From Microbacteriaceae bacterium (GTDB lineage: Bacteria; Actinomycetota; Actinomycetes; Actinomycetales; Microbacteriaceae): 35,718 nt of DNA. Positions within the stretch are counted from its first letter, which is position 1, and each line of letters starts with the position of its first letter. The translations under genes and the position numbers were made by a program. The stretch covers positions 1 to 35,718 of the forward strand of contig JAODME010000006.1 in the NCBI GenBank assembly GCA_025465095.1, in the 5' to 3' direction. Below are positions 6,850 to 14,489 of this stretch, one piece after another. Below the pieces are notes generated by a model. It worked only from the letters and a program-made list of their open reading frames with translations. It was not told the DNA's origin and made no database searches.

Positions 6850-7173
6850 TCAGCCGCCCGTGACCTGTCCGCTCGGTCGGATCTCCTCGGTGAGCTGCAG
6901 CCCCTGACCGCTGTTCGATGACACGACGAGGGCCTCGATCCATTCGCGATTGAGGGCGGGCATCTTGCCGCCGCTGTACTTGAAGTACAGCGGAACCGCC
7001 GCACTGAGCCAGATCGTGCTCCGCCCGTCGCCGACGTTCGGGTCGTCCTTCCACGAGAAGTAGAAGCTCTCGCCACGGCGCAGCTTCGCGCCGATGACTA
7101 CCTGAAGATGAGCGAGCACGCGGTCGTCGAACCCGATCTCGATGCCGGACATTCCGTACAGAAGCTTGCCCAT
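6850..7173 (-). CDS. DUF7882-type small protein of Microbacteriaceae
   Basis: This 107-residue protein opens with MGKLLYGMSGIEIGFDDR, then LAHLQVVIGAKLRRGESF, FSWKDD and STIWLSAAVPLYFKYSG. This is the hallmark of a small family restricted mainly to Microbacteriaceae, classed as DUF7882 and often mislabelled as ATP-dependent DNA ligase in databases. It contains no nucleotidyltransferase motif (no KxDG), so the ligase label should not be used. Function is unknown. The ATG at 7173 follows AAAGG with a six-base spacer. A TACGAT hexamer at 7227-7222 on the minus strand is a plausible -10 element, giving a leader of about 40 nt. The gene is a useful taxonomic marker for this window. Confidence 0.85.
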   Translation of the reverse strand: MGKLLYGMSGIEIGFDDRVLAHLQVVIGAKLRRGESFYFSWKDDPNVGDGRSTIWLSAAVPLYFKYSGGKMPALNREWIEALVVSSNSGQGLQLTEEIRPSGQVTGG

Positions 7174-7221
7174 TCATTCGCCTTTCGGGACGCGCGTCAT
7201 GAATTCGGTCGTGCTTCGCCT

Positions 7222-7227
7222 ATCGTA
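7222..7227 (-). promoter_or_regulatory. Probable -10 element TACGAT of the DUF7882 gene
   Basis: TACGAT reads on the minus strand about 49 bases before the ATG at 7173, in the 106-base gap after the SDR gene. It fits the TAnnnT consensus. Upstream there is a short inverted repeat CTCGA-n7-TCGAG (7247-7263) of unknown meaning. Confidence 0.35.
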
Positions 7228-7279
7228 CGCGGGGATCACGCCGACACTCGAGATGTTTTCGAGGTCCGTGAGCGGCCCG

Positions 7280-8779
7280 TCACCAGGCTGCGGGCCGATA
7301 GTCCTTGAGGAAGAGTCCGAAGAGATCCTCGCCCTGTTCGCCGAGCACGATCGGGTCGTACACGCGGGCGGCTCCGTCGACGAGATCCAGCGGGGCGTGA
7401 AAGCCCTCCTCGGCGAGGCGCACCTTAGTCGGGTGCGGGCGCTCGTCCGTGATCCAACCGGTGTCGACGCTCGTCATCAAAATGCCGTCTGTCTCGAACA
7501 TCTCCCTCGCGCTCGTGCGGGTGAGCATGTTGAGGGCAGCCTTGGCCATATTGGTGTGCGGATGTCCCGGACCCTTGTAGCCGCGACCGAACTGACCCTC
7601 CATCGCCGACACGTTGACGATGTACTTGCGGGCGGCGGTCGATGCAGCCAGCGCCGGCCGCAGTCGGCTCACGAGCAGGAACGGTGCGGTCACGTTCGCG
7701 AGCTGCACCTCGAGCATCTCGAGTGGATCGACGTCGTGCACGAACTGAGTCCAGCTGTTCGAGTCGTGATGGTCGGGTACGAGGCCTCCGGCGTCGATCG
7801 CGGTGCCCGCGGCGAGCCGCTCGAGCGACGATGAACCGGCCGCCATCGCGAGGGCGGTCAGGTCACCCGCGCTCAGGCTCGCGGCGCCGCGCCCGTTCGC
7901 GCTGGCAAGAATCGGGTGGGCGGCGACCGAGGCGGCGAGGGCGAGCGGATGGGCATCGTTCGTGTGCCCGAAGGTCAGCAGCTCAGGCAGCGGGCCGTCC
8001 GGCAGCGGCGAGGACTCAGCCTCGGCAAGCGGCGCGTAGGAGCCGGGGGATCGGCGCACCGTTTGCGCCGCGTTGTTGATCAGAATATCGAGGGGACCGG
8101 CCGCGGTCATCGCGTCGGTCAGTCCGATCACCTGGGCCGGATCGCGCAGGTCGATGCCGACGATCCGGAGGCGGTGCAGCCAGTCAGCGGAATCCGGCAG
8201 ACCCGAGAACCGGCGCACCGCATCACGCGGGAAACGTGTGGTGATGGTCGTGTGGGCGCCGTCCCGGAGCAGGCGGAGCGCGATGTGCATGCCGATCTTC
8301 GCCCGTCCGCCCGTGAGTAGGGCATGCCTACCGGTGAGGTCGGCGTGCGCGTCCCGCTTGGCGTGGCTGAGGGCCGCGCAGTCCGGGCACAGCTGGTGGT
8401 AGAAGGCGTCCACCTGCGTGTAATGCTGCTTGCAGATGTAGCACGGGCGCGACTTGAGCAGCACCCGCTCGACCTCACCGCCGTCCGGGGCGATGGCGAG
8501 CGGGATGCCGCGGGTCTCGTCGTCAATCCGGTCGGGGGCGCCGGTCGCAGTCGACGCGACCACCGCACGGTCGGCGTCGGCGATGATCGCACGCTTCTCG
8601 AGGCGCCGGTTCTTCTTCACCGACTTGAACATGCGCGCAGTGGCACGCCTGATGGTGATGAAGTCAGGATGCTCCTCGTCGAGTCCGTCGAGTTGCGCGA
8701 GCACGTCAAGGGCGACGGCGAGTTGTCGGGGGTCGATGCCTGTCGCGGGGTTCGCGGTGTCGGCGGATGGGGAAGCCAC
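7280..8779 (-). CDS. Atypical SDR family oxidoreductase with N-terminal zinc-site domain
   Basis: This 499-residue protein is about twice the length of a classical short-chain dehydrogenase. Residues 1-110 are mostly helical and unassigned. C113-x2-C116 and C131-x2-C134 (with H119 near by) look like a zinc-binding site. A Rossmann SDR domain follows, with the cofactor loop TGGRAKIG at 156-163, an acidic IDLRDPAQ turn and the NNAAQT motif. In the active-site region S391 (NVSAMEG) and K413 (MAKAALN) are in place, but the position four residues before the lysine, normally tyrosine, is T409. The nearest tyrosine is Y401. The substrate is unknown. The GTG start at 8779 is preceded by TAGAAT and five bases, suggesting a leaderless message. 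It is divergent from the nucleoside hydrolase gene (73 bases apart). SDR identity is firm; activity is uncertain. Confidence 0.85.
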   Translation of the reverse strand: MASPSADTANPATGIDPRQLAVALDVLAQLDGLDEEHPDFITIRRATARMFKSVKKNRRLEKRAIIADADRAVVASTATGAPDRIDDETRGIPLAIAPDGGEVERVLLKSRPCYICKQHYTQVDAFYHQLCPDCAALSHAKRDAHADLTGRHALLTGGRAKIGMHIALRLLRDGAHTTITTRFPRDAVRRFSGLPDSADWLHRLRIVGIDLRDPAQVIGLTDAMTAAGPLDILINNAAQTVRRSPGSYAPLAEAESSPLPDGPLPELLTFGHTNDAHPLALAASVAAHPILASANGRGAASLSAGDLTALAMAAGSSSLERLAAGTAIDAGGLVPDHHDSNSWTQFVHDVDPLEMLEVQLANVTAPFLLVSRLRPALAASTAARKYIVNVSAMEGQFGRGYKGPGHPHTNMAKAALNMLTRTSAREMFETDGILMTSVDTGWITDERPHPTKVRLAEEGFHAPLDLVDGAARVYDPIVLGEQGEDLFGLFLKDYRPAAW

Positions 8780-8784
8780 ACCCT

Positions 8785-8790
8785 ATTCTA
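8785..8790 (-). promoter_or_regulatory. -10 element TAGAAT of the SDR gene (near-leaderless)
   Basis: TAGAAT reads on the minus strand five bases before the GTG at 8779. It matches TATAAT at five of six positions. The spacing is one base shorter than the six-base spacing of the other leaderless genes here. Confidence 0.5.
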
Positions 8791-8852
8791 CCGGCCGCCG
8801 CTCGCGGGGAAGCTGAACCCGGCGCCGCCCCGACCTGTGGCACGGTTGAGTC

Positions 8853-9791
8853 ATGGCCCCGAAGAAGATCCTGCTCGATTGCGACCCAGGGCTCGACGAC
8901 GCGCTCGCGCTCCTGCTCGCACACACCGACGAGAACCTCGAACTTGTCGCCGTCACCACGGTGGGCGGCAATGTCGCGCTATCGAGCACGACGCGGAACG
9001 CACTCCAGCTGCGTGAGTACCTCGGCTTCGATTCGGTTCCTGTCGCGGCCGGGGCAGACGCGCCCCTCGCCCGACCGGCCGAGAACGCGGCACACGTGCA
9101 CGGGGAGGAAGGGCTCGGCTCGTTGACGCTTCCGGCCGCCGTGCTTCCGCCCGCGGATCTGCACGCGGTGGACCTCATCATCGACACGCTTCGCGCGTCC
9201 CCTGGCACCGTGCACCTCATCGCGACGGGACCGCTGACGAACATCGCCCTGGCACTGCGGCGCGAACCCGCAATCGCAAAGTGGGCCGCCTCCTTCGTGA
9301 TTATGGGCGGCTCCTTCACCCGAGGCAACGCAACACCCGCCGCCGAGTTCAACATCTACGCCGACCCGGAGGCCGCCGAGATCGTGTTCGCGGCGGGCTG
9401 GCAGGTCGTCATGGTCGGTCTCGACCTCACCCTCCAGGCGATGGCGACGCCGGAGATCGTGCGGCGGATGCACCTGCTCGGGCCGCTCGGCACCGAGCTG
9501 GTGGTGCCGCTCTCCACCTTCTGGACAAACCCGGACGGCTCCGAGCCGCATGGTCAGGCTGTGCACGACCTCTGCGCGGTCGCGTACATCACGAGACCCG
9601 ACCTGTTTCGCTCCCGCCCGGCCGCGGTCGAGGTGGAGACGCACGGCCGGTTCACCGTCGGAATGACCGTCGTGGACTTCGAGTCACCCGAGCCGAACGC
9701 GCTCGTGCCCGTGGATCTCGATGTCGACGGCTTCTGGGAGCATGTGCTGGGTGCCTGGGAAACGCTCTCATCGAGGCATCCGCGTGCCTGA
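8853..9791 (+). CDS. Inosine-uridine preferring nucleoside hydrolase family protein
   Basis: This 312-residue hydrolase would cleave the N-glycosidic bond of ribonucleosides to give ribose and the free base, feeding purine and pyrimidine salvage in the cytoplasm. The diagnostic N-terminal calcium-binding cluster LLDCDPGLDDALAL is at residues 7-20, with D9, D11, D15 and D16. Further family motifs are HGEEGLG, ATGPLTNIALAL, MGGSF and the EFNIYADPEAA segment; HDL (in VHDLCAVAYI) carries the late histidine-aspartate pair. The length is normal. The ATG at 8853 has CACGGT and six bases before it, a weak form of the leaderless pattern, and no clear ribosome-binding site. The 3' end overlaps the helicase start by eight bases. 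Base specificity cannot be read from the sequence. Confidence 0.92.
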   Translation: MAPKKILLDCDPGLDDALALLLAHTDENLELVAVTTVGGNVALSSTTRNALQLREYLGFDSVPVAAGADAPLARPAENAAHVHGEEGLGSLTLPAAVLPPADLHAVDLIIDTLRASPGTVHLIATGPLTNIALALRREPAIAKWAASFVIMGGSFTRGNATPAAEFNIYADPEAAEIVFAAGWQVVMVGLDLTLQAMATPEIVRRMHLLGPLGTELVVPLSTFWTNPDGSEPHGQAVHDLCAVAYITRPDLFRSRPAAVEVETHGRFTVGMTVVDFESPEPNALVPVDLDVDGFWEHVLGAWETLSSRHPRA

Positions 9792-12309
9792 CCCGCTGCT
9801 CGACCGGGCCCCGGCGACCTGGGATCCGGATGCCGCCTACTCGGCGTTCGAGGAGTGGGCGGAGGGTCGCGGGTACCCGCTGTACCCGGCCCAGTCGGAG
9901 GCGCTCATCGAGATTGTGTCCGGTGCAAACGTCATTTTGAGCACGCCGACCGGCACCGGCAAGTCGCTCGTCGCAATCGGGGCGCATTTCGCCGCGCTTG
10001 CGGAGGGCAAGCGCAGCTACTACACCGCACCGATCAAGGCCCTCGTGTCCGAGAAGTTCTTCGCCCTCGTCGAGGTGTTCGGCGCGGAGAACGTCGGCAT
10101 GGTCACCGGCGACTCCTCGGTCAACTCCGATGCGCCGATCATCTGCTGCACCGCGGAGATCCTCGCGAATCTCGCGTTACGGCACGGCGCCGACACGCAG
10201 GTCGACCAGGTCGTGATGGACGAGTTCCACTTCTATGCGGACCCGGATAGAGGCTGGGCCTGGCAGGTGCCGCTGCTCACCCTTCCGCGCGTGCAGTTTG
10301 TGCTTATGTCGGCGACGCTCGGCGACGTCGAGTGGCTCCGGGAGGACCTGACTCGGCGCACCGATCGTGAGACCGCGGTCATCACGGGAGTTGAGCGGCC
10401 CGTCCCGCTGCACTTCCAGTACGCCACCACGCCCGTGCAGGAGACCGTGGAGGAGCTGCTTTCGACGGCGCAGGCCCCGATCTACATCGTCCACTTCTCA
10501 CAGGCCGCGGCGCTCGAGCGCGCGCAGGCGCTCACCAGCATCAAGGTCGCGACGCGCGAACAACGCGACGTGATCGCCGAGACCATCGGCGGCTTCCGCT
10601 TCACCACGAGCTTCGGCAGAACCCTCGGGAGGCTCGTGCGGGCGGGGATCGGCGTGCATCACGCCGGCATGCTGCCGAAGTACCGGAGGCTCGTCGAGCA
10701 GCTCGCCCAGCAGGGTCTGCTGCGCGTCATCTGCGGAACCGACACCCTCGGCGTCGGCATCAACGTGCCGATCCGCACCGTGCTGCTCACGGCGCTCACG
10801 AAGTTCGACGGAACGCGGATGCGACAGCTCAGCGCCCGCGAGTTCCACCAGATCGCGGGGCGAGCGGGCCGCGCCGGGTTCGACACCGCGGGAACAGTCG
10901 TCTGCCAGGCGCCCGAGCACGAGGTCGAAAACGCCCGCCTCGTCGCGAGAGCGGGCGACGACCAGAAGAAACTCAAGCGGGTCGTCCGCAAACGCGCGCC
11001 AGAGGGATTCGTGTCGTGGGGGGATCCGAGCTTCCAGCGACTGGTGAACGCCGAACCGGAGACGCTCAGCTCGAGCATGAAGATCACCCACGCGATGCTG
11101 CTCAACATCATCGGGCGGGGCGGGGACTCGTTCAGCATCGCCCGGGACCTGATCTTCGACAACCACGAGCCGTGGAAGCGGCAACTGGCGCTCGCCAGGC
11201 AGGCACTGGCGATCTACCGGACCCTCCGCACCGCGGAGATCGTAGAGCAGAAGGGTGGCGGGATCGGCGAGCGTGTGCACATCGGCCTCACCGTCGACCT
11301 CCAACCGAACTTCGCCCTCAACCAGCCGCTGTCCCCGTTCGCCCTCGCCGTCTTCGATCTGTTGGACGCCCCCGCCGATGGCAGCGGCGGCAGCTATGCG
11401 CTCGACATGATCTCCGTTCTCGAGGCGACGCTCGACGACCCGCGGCCGGTGTTGTCGCAGCAGCAATTCATCGCCCGCGGCGAGGCGGTCACCGCGATGA
11501 AGGCGGAGGGCATCGAGTACGACCAGCGGATGGAGCTTCTCGAGGCGGTCACCCACCCGAAGCCTCTCGAGGACCTGCTGGGTGAGGCCTTCGACACCTA
11601 TCGGCGGTCGCAACCGTGGATCGGCGACTTCGAACTCAGCCCGAAGTCGGTGGTGCGAGACCTTTACGAACGCGCGATGACGTTCGTCGATTACATCAAC
11701 TTCTACAAGCTCGCCAGATCTGAGGGTCTCGTGCTGCGCTACCTCTCCGACGCGTTTCGGGCGGCACGTCAGACCATCCCGAACGAGGCGAAGACCGAGG
11801 AGCTGGTCGACCTCATCGAGTGGCTCGGTGAGCTTGTGCGGCAGGTCGACTCGAGCCTGCTCGACGAGTGGGAGGAATTGACGAACCCCACCGTCACGCC
11901 GGAGGGGGAGTCCCCCGTGCTGCCCCCAGCCCCACGCGGGGTGACCGGCAACACGCGGGCGTTCCGCATCCTGGTGCGCAACGAGATGTTTCGCCGGGTG
12001 CAGTTGGCGGCCCTGGAGCGATGGGAGGACCTCGGCGAGCTGGATGCCGCTGCCGGCTTCGACGGTGACGCGTGGGCGGATGCTCTGGACCCCTACTTCG
12101 ATCAGCACGCCAGCATCGGCACGGACGGGGACGCTCGCAGCTCCGCGATGCTCGTCGTCGACGAGGGCGTCGGGGCCTGGGCGGTGCGGCAGATCCTCGC
12201 CGACCCGGAGGGCGACCACGACTGGTCGATCAGCGCAACCGTCGATCTGGAAGAATCCGACGCCGCAGGTGTTGCAGTAGTCAGAGTGACATCCGTGGGA
12301 ATGTCCTGA
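9784..12309 (+). CDS. DEAD/DEAH-box (Ski2-like) superfamily II helicase, DUF3516 type
   Basis: This 841-residue ATP-dependent helicase has Walker A TPTGTGKS at residues 54-61, motif II DEFH (MDEFHFY), motif III LMSATLGD, HHAGMLPKYR, motif V GTDTLGVGINVP and motif VI QIAGRAGRAGFDTAG. DEFH in place of DEAD/DEVH together with the long C-terminal region matches the actinobacterial DUF3516 helicases related to Ski2/Mtr4; the substrate is likely RNA, but this is not demonstrated. The GTG at 9784 was chosen because GAGG lies about eight bases upstream and homologous sequence starts there. An ATG at 9721 in the same frame would add 21 unlikely residues inside the nucleoside hydrolase gene. The start overlaps the hydrolase stop, so the two are probably translated together. 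Confidence 0.92.
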   Translation: MPDPLLDRAPATWDPDAAYSAFEEWAEGRGYPLYPAQSEALIEIVSGANVILSTPTGTGKSLVAIGAHFAALAEGKRSYYTAPIKALVSEKFFALVEVFGAENVGMVTGDSSVNSDAPIICCTAEILANLALRHGADTQVDQVVMDEFHFYADPDRGWAWQVPLLTLPRVQFVLMSATLGDVEWLREDLTRRTDRETAVITGVERPVPLHFQYATTPVQETVEELLSTAQAPIYIVHFSQAAALERAQALTSIKVATREQRDVIAETIGGFRFTTSFGRTLGRLVRAGIGVHHAGMLPKYRRLVEQLAQQGLLRVICGTDTLGVGINVPIRTVLLTALTKFDGTRMRQLSAREFHQIAGRAGRAGFDTAGTVVCQAPEHEVENARLVARAGDDQKKLKRVVRKRAPEGFVSWGDPSFQRLVNAEPETLSSSMKITHAMLLNIIGRGGDSFSIARDLIFDNHEPWKRQLALARQALAIYRTLRTAEIVEQKGGGIGERVHIGLTVDLQPNFALNQPLSPFALAVFDLLDAPADGSGGSYALDMISVLEATLDDPRPVLSQQQFIARGEAVTAMKAEGIEYDQRMELLEAVTHPKPLEDLLGEAFDTYRRSQPWIGDFELSPKSVVRDLYERAMTFVDYINFYKLARSEGLVLRYLSDAFRAARQTIPNEAKTEELVDLIEWLGELVRQVDSSLLDEWEELTNPTVTPEGESPVLPPAPRGVTGNTRAFRILVRNEMFRRVQLAALERWEDLGELDAAAGFDGDAWADALDPYFDQHASIGTDGDARSSAMLVVDEGVGAWAVRQILADPEGDHDWSISATVDLEESDAAGVAVVRVTSVGMS

Positions 12310-12352
12310 CGTGGGCAGGCCACGCGGATCCATCCCCGGTGAGGAGCCGATC

Positions 12353-12955
12353 ATGACCACCAGCAGCACCGCGAGCACCAACGAACTCGGACTGACCACC
12401 GGGCGCCTCCATGTGATCGACACGGAGATGCCGGTGCTGTCTGCCGAGGAGTTCAAGGCCGCGTTCCGCAACCACCCCGCGGGGGTCGCCGTGATCACCG
12501 CGGACGCCGGCGACGGCCCAGCCGCCCTGACCGCCACGTCCGTGTTCTCGGTGAGTGCAGACCCGCCCCTCCTGGTGTTCTCGCTCTCGGCGACCTCGTC
12601 GAGCACCCCGACGCTTATGAGGGCCGAGACCGTGGTGGTTCATCTGCTCACGTCGGCGCAGCTCGACATCGCGCTGCTCGGATCGACGAGCGGGATCGAC
12701 CGTTTTGCCGACAAGTCGATCTGGTCGAGGCTCGAGACCGGTGAACCCTACTTCACCGCGGCGCCCGTCTGGATCCGCGGAAAGGTCGTTGACCGGATGG
12801 AGGCCGGAGCTTCAACGGTGCTCGCGGTCGAGGCCCTCGAGGCGCGCACTCCGGAACGCGACAGCCCGGAGGCGGACGCCGACCATTCCCGTCCCCTCGT
12901 CTACCACAACCGCACCTGGCACGAACTCAGCGAGGCGTCGAAGCTGCACCTTTAG
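12353..12955 (+). CDS. Flavin reductase family (FMN-binding split barrel) protein
   Basis: This 200-residue protein has the flavin-reductase-like pattern EFKAAFRNHPAGVAVITA, then ALTATSVFSVSADPPLLVFS, VVVHLLTSAQ and a C-terminal YHNRTWHEL segment. Such proteins bind FMN in a split barrel and usually reduce flavin with NAD(P)H for a partner monooxygenase. No obvious monooxygenase lies next to it. The ATG at 12353 was chosen because GAGGAG lies six bases upstream; the frame opens further upstream at 12311 without support. It follows the helicase gene by 43 bases on the same strand and may share its transcript. The partner and substrate are unknown. Confidence 0.88.
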   Translation: MTTSSTASTNELGLTTGRLHVIDTEMPVLSAEEFKAAFRNHPAGVAVITADAGDGPAALTATSVFSVSADPPLLVFSLSATSSSTPTLMRAETVVVHLLTSAQLDIALLGSTSGIDRFADKSIWSRLETGEPYFTAAPVWIRGKVVDRMEAGASTVLAVEALEARTPERDSPEADADHSRPLVYHNRTWHELSEASKLHL

Positions 12956-12971
12956 CGAACGGTCACTTGGA

Positions 12972-12977
12972 TAGGCT
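12972..12977 (+). promoter_or_regulatory. -10 element TAGGCT of the alpha/beta hydrolase gene (leaderless)
   Basis: TAGGCT ends exactly six bases before the ATG at 12984, placing the predicted transcript start on the start codon. This choice favours ATG 12984 over the in-frame GTG at 12981. Confidence 0.55.
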
Positions 12978-12983
12978 GGCGTG

Positions 12984-13805
12984 ATGGCCCCGTTCCGCAC
13001 ACGCACGACTGCGCGCGCCGAATCCAGCTACCGTCCTGGATCGGTGCGCGGGGTCACCTTTCACACGAGCCGGCACCCGGTGGACCGCCTCGCCATGATC
13101 CTCAAGCGTTTTTCCGGGCCAGCCGTGCCGCTTCCGGGCGCGCGCAGTTACGTGCTGGTGCATGGAATCGGCGTTTCGTCGCGGTACTTCCATCCGCTCG
13201 CCGCCGAGTTGGCCGCATACGGTCCGGTGTACGTGGTCGACCTGCCCGGCTACGGGCTAGCCCCTGGTCCCGGCGTCGACATGTCTATCGCCGACCATGC
13301 TCGCGTGCTCGGCCGATTCCTCGACGCGCAGGCGATCGACAACCCCGTGCTTGTCGGCCACTCGATGGGAGGGCAGGTGGTGTCGCAGCTTCTGTTCGAT
13401 CGGCCGGAGGTCAGTGATCGGATGGTGCTTCTCGGACCGACCATGGATCCATTGCGGCGGTTCCCGCTGAAGGCGGCGCTCGCCCTCTTCGCCGATATGT
13501 TCCGCGAACCCTGGCGGTCGAATTGGACCGTGATCACGGACTACCTCTTCCGCTGCGGCATCCCCTACTATCTGGCGCAACTGCCGCATCTGCTCGGCGA
13601 CCGGATCGAAGAGCGGCTACCGGCGATCCGCGCGACGACGCTCGTGATCCGCGGTGACCGCGATCCGGTCGTGCGGCGTGACTGGGCGTTGCAGATCACA
13701 CGGCTGGTCCCCGTTGCGACCTTCGCCGAGGTACCGGGACCCCACGTCATCATGTTCACTGCGCCGAGAGAGGTGGCCGCGCTCATCGCGGCGCAGCCGG
13801 AATGA
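12984..13805 (+). CDS. Alpha/beta hydrolase
   Basis: This 273-residue serine hydrolase has an oxyanion HG pair (VLVHGIG, residues 57-63), the nucleophile elbow GHSMGG with S127, an aspartate in RGDRDPVV (about 223-230) and a histidine in PGPHVIMF near the C-terminus, a complete catalytic triad. The core is 70-130 and a short lid region with basic residues follows. The substrate cannot be assigned; the family includes esterases, C-C hydrolases and haloperoxidase-like enzymes. It starts a plus-strand unit with a second hydrolase (four-base ATGA overlap) and an MFS exporter. The start is supported by a leaderless -10 element. Confidence 0.88.
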   Translation: MAPFRTRTTARAESSYRPGSVRGVTFHTSRHPVDRLAMILKRFSGPAVPLPGARSYVLVHGIGVSSRYFHPLAAELAAYGPVYVVDLPGYGLAPGPGVDMSIADHARVLGRFLDAQAIDNPVLVGHSMGGQVVSQLLFDRPEVSDRMVLLGPTMDPLRRFPLKAALALFADMFREPWRSNWTVITDYLFRCGIPYYLAQLPHLLGDRIEERLPAIRATTLVIRGDRDPVVRRDWALQITRLVPVATFAEVPGPHVIMFTAPREVAALIAAQPE

Positions 13806-14482
13806 GCTGGCTGGGGAGCGTGCGCGATCTCGCCCTCGACTGGTCTTACGCTGCCTACTGGGAAACTCGTCACTTCCTCACCCCCGGCCGGATCGGTCGC
13901 TATCGGAACGGTCCGCTGCCTGCGGTGCTGTTGTTGCCAGGAGTCTACGAAACGTGGGAGTTCCTGCGGCCCGTCGCCGACAGGCTCAACGCCCTCGGCC
14001 ACCCGATCCACGTCGTGCCGAAGTTCGGCTACAACCGGGGCTCCATCCCCTCGATGGCCGCGCTCGCTCAGCGCTACGTCGATTCGCACGACCTGACCGG
14101 CGTGATCATCGTGGCGCACAGCAAGGGCGGCCTGATCGGCAAACACATGATGGTGTTGGATGACCGCGCAGGGCGCATCGCGCGGATGGTGGCCGTCAAC
14201 ACCCCGTTCGGCGGCTCACCGTACGCGAAGTGGGCGCTGCGAAGAACTCTTCGCGAGTTTCTGCCGACGGACGTGACCCTTGCGGCGCTCACCGCCGATC
14301 TCGTAGCGAACTCTCGCATCGCCTCGGTTTACAGCAGCCTGGATCCGGTGATTCCGGGCGGCAGCGAGCTTGAGGGCGCGATGAACGTGCGCCTTCCGCT
14401 TGTCGGCCACTTCCGCGTGCTGTCTCTGCCGGCGCTTCTGGACACGATCGAGGACTTGATCACGCATCCACCGGGTCGATAA
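13802..14482 (+). CDS. Lipase/esterase-like alpha/beta hydrolase
   Basis: This 226-residue protein has the lipase-class pattern LPAVLLLPGVYETWEFLRP for the oxyanion loop, HPIHVVPKFGYNRG, and a nucleophile elbow AHSKGG with S107, where the first glycine of GHSxGG is replaced by alanine. A late histidine (GHFRVLS) could complete the triad. No signal peptide is visible, so it is probably cytoplasmic or membrane-associated. Its ATG overlaps the stop of the preceding hydrolase by four bases, indicating translational coupling; the MFS gene follows after seven bases. The substrate is unknown. Confidence 0.82.
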   Translation: MSWLGSVRDLALDWSYAAYWETRHFLTPGRIGRYRNGPLPAVLLLPGVYETWEFLRPVADRLNALGHPIHVVPKFGYNRGSIPSMAALAQRYVDSHDLTGVIIVAHSKGGLIGKHMMVLDDRAGRIARMVAVNTPFGGSPYAKWALRRTLREFLPTDVTLAALTADLVANSRIASVYSSLDPVIPGGSELEGAMNVRLPLVGHFRVLSLPALLDTIEDLITHPPGR

Positions 14483-14483
14483 T
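14478..14483 (+). promoter_or_regulatory. -10 element GATAAT before the MFS gene
   Basis: GATAAT lies exactly six bases before the ATG at 14490 and overlaps the stop of the upstream hydrolase. It differs from TATAAT only at the first position. The MFS gene could therefore be transcribed alone as well as with the hydrolases. Confidence 0.4.
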
Positions 14484-14489
14484 GACCTC

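Noticed and set aside
9721-9783. Upstream ATG for the helicase
   Set aside because: It lies deep in the nucleoside hydrolase gene with no ribosome-binding site; GTG at 9784 has one and fits the family.
10498-12606. Long open frame of 702 codons on the minus strand, opposite the helicase
   Set aside because: It is a mirror of helicase coding sequence in high-GC DNA. The protein is a mixture of basic and repetitive residues with no motif, and it also covers the flavin reductase start.
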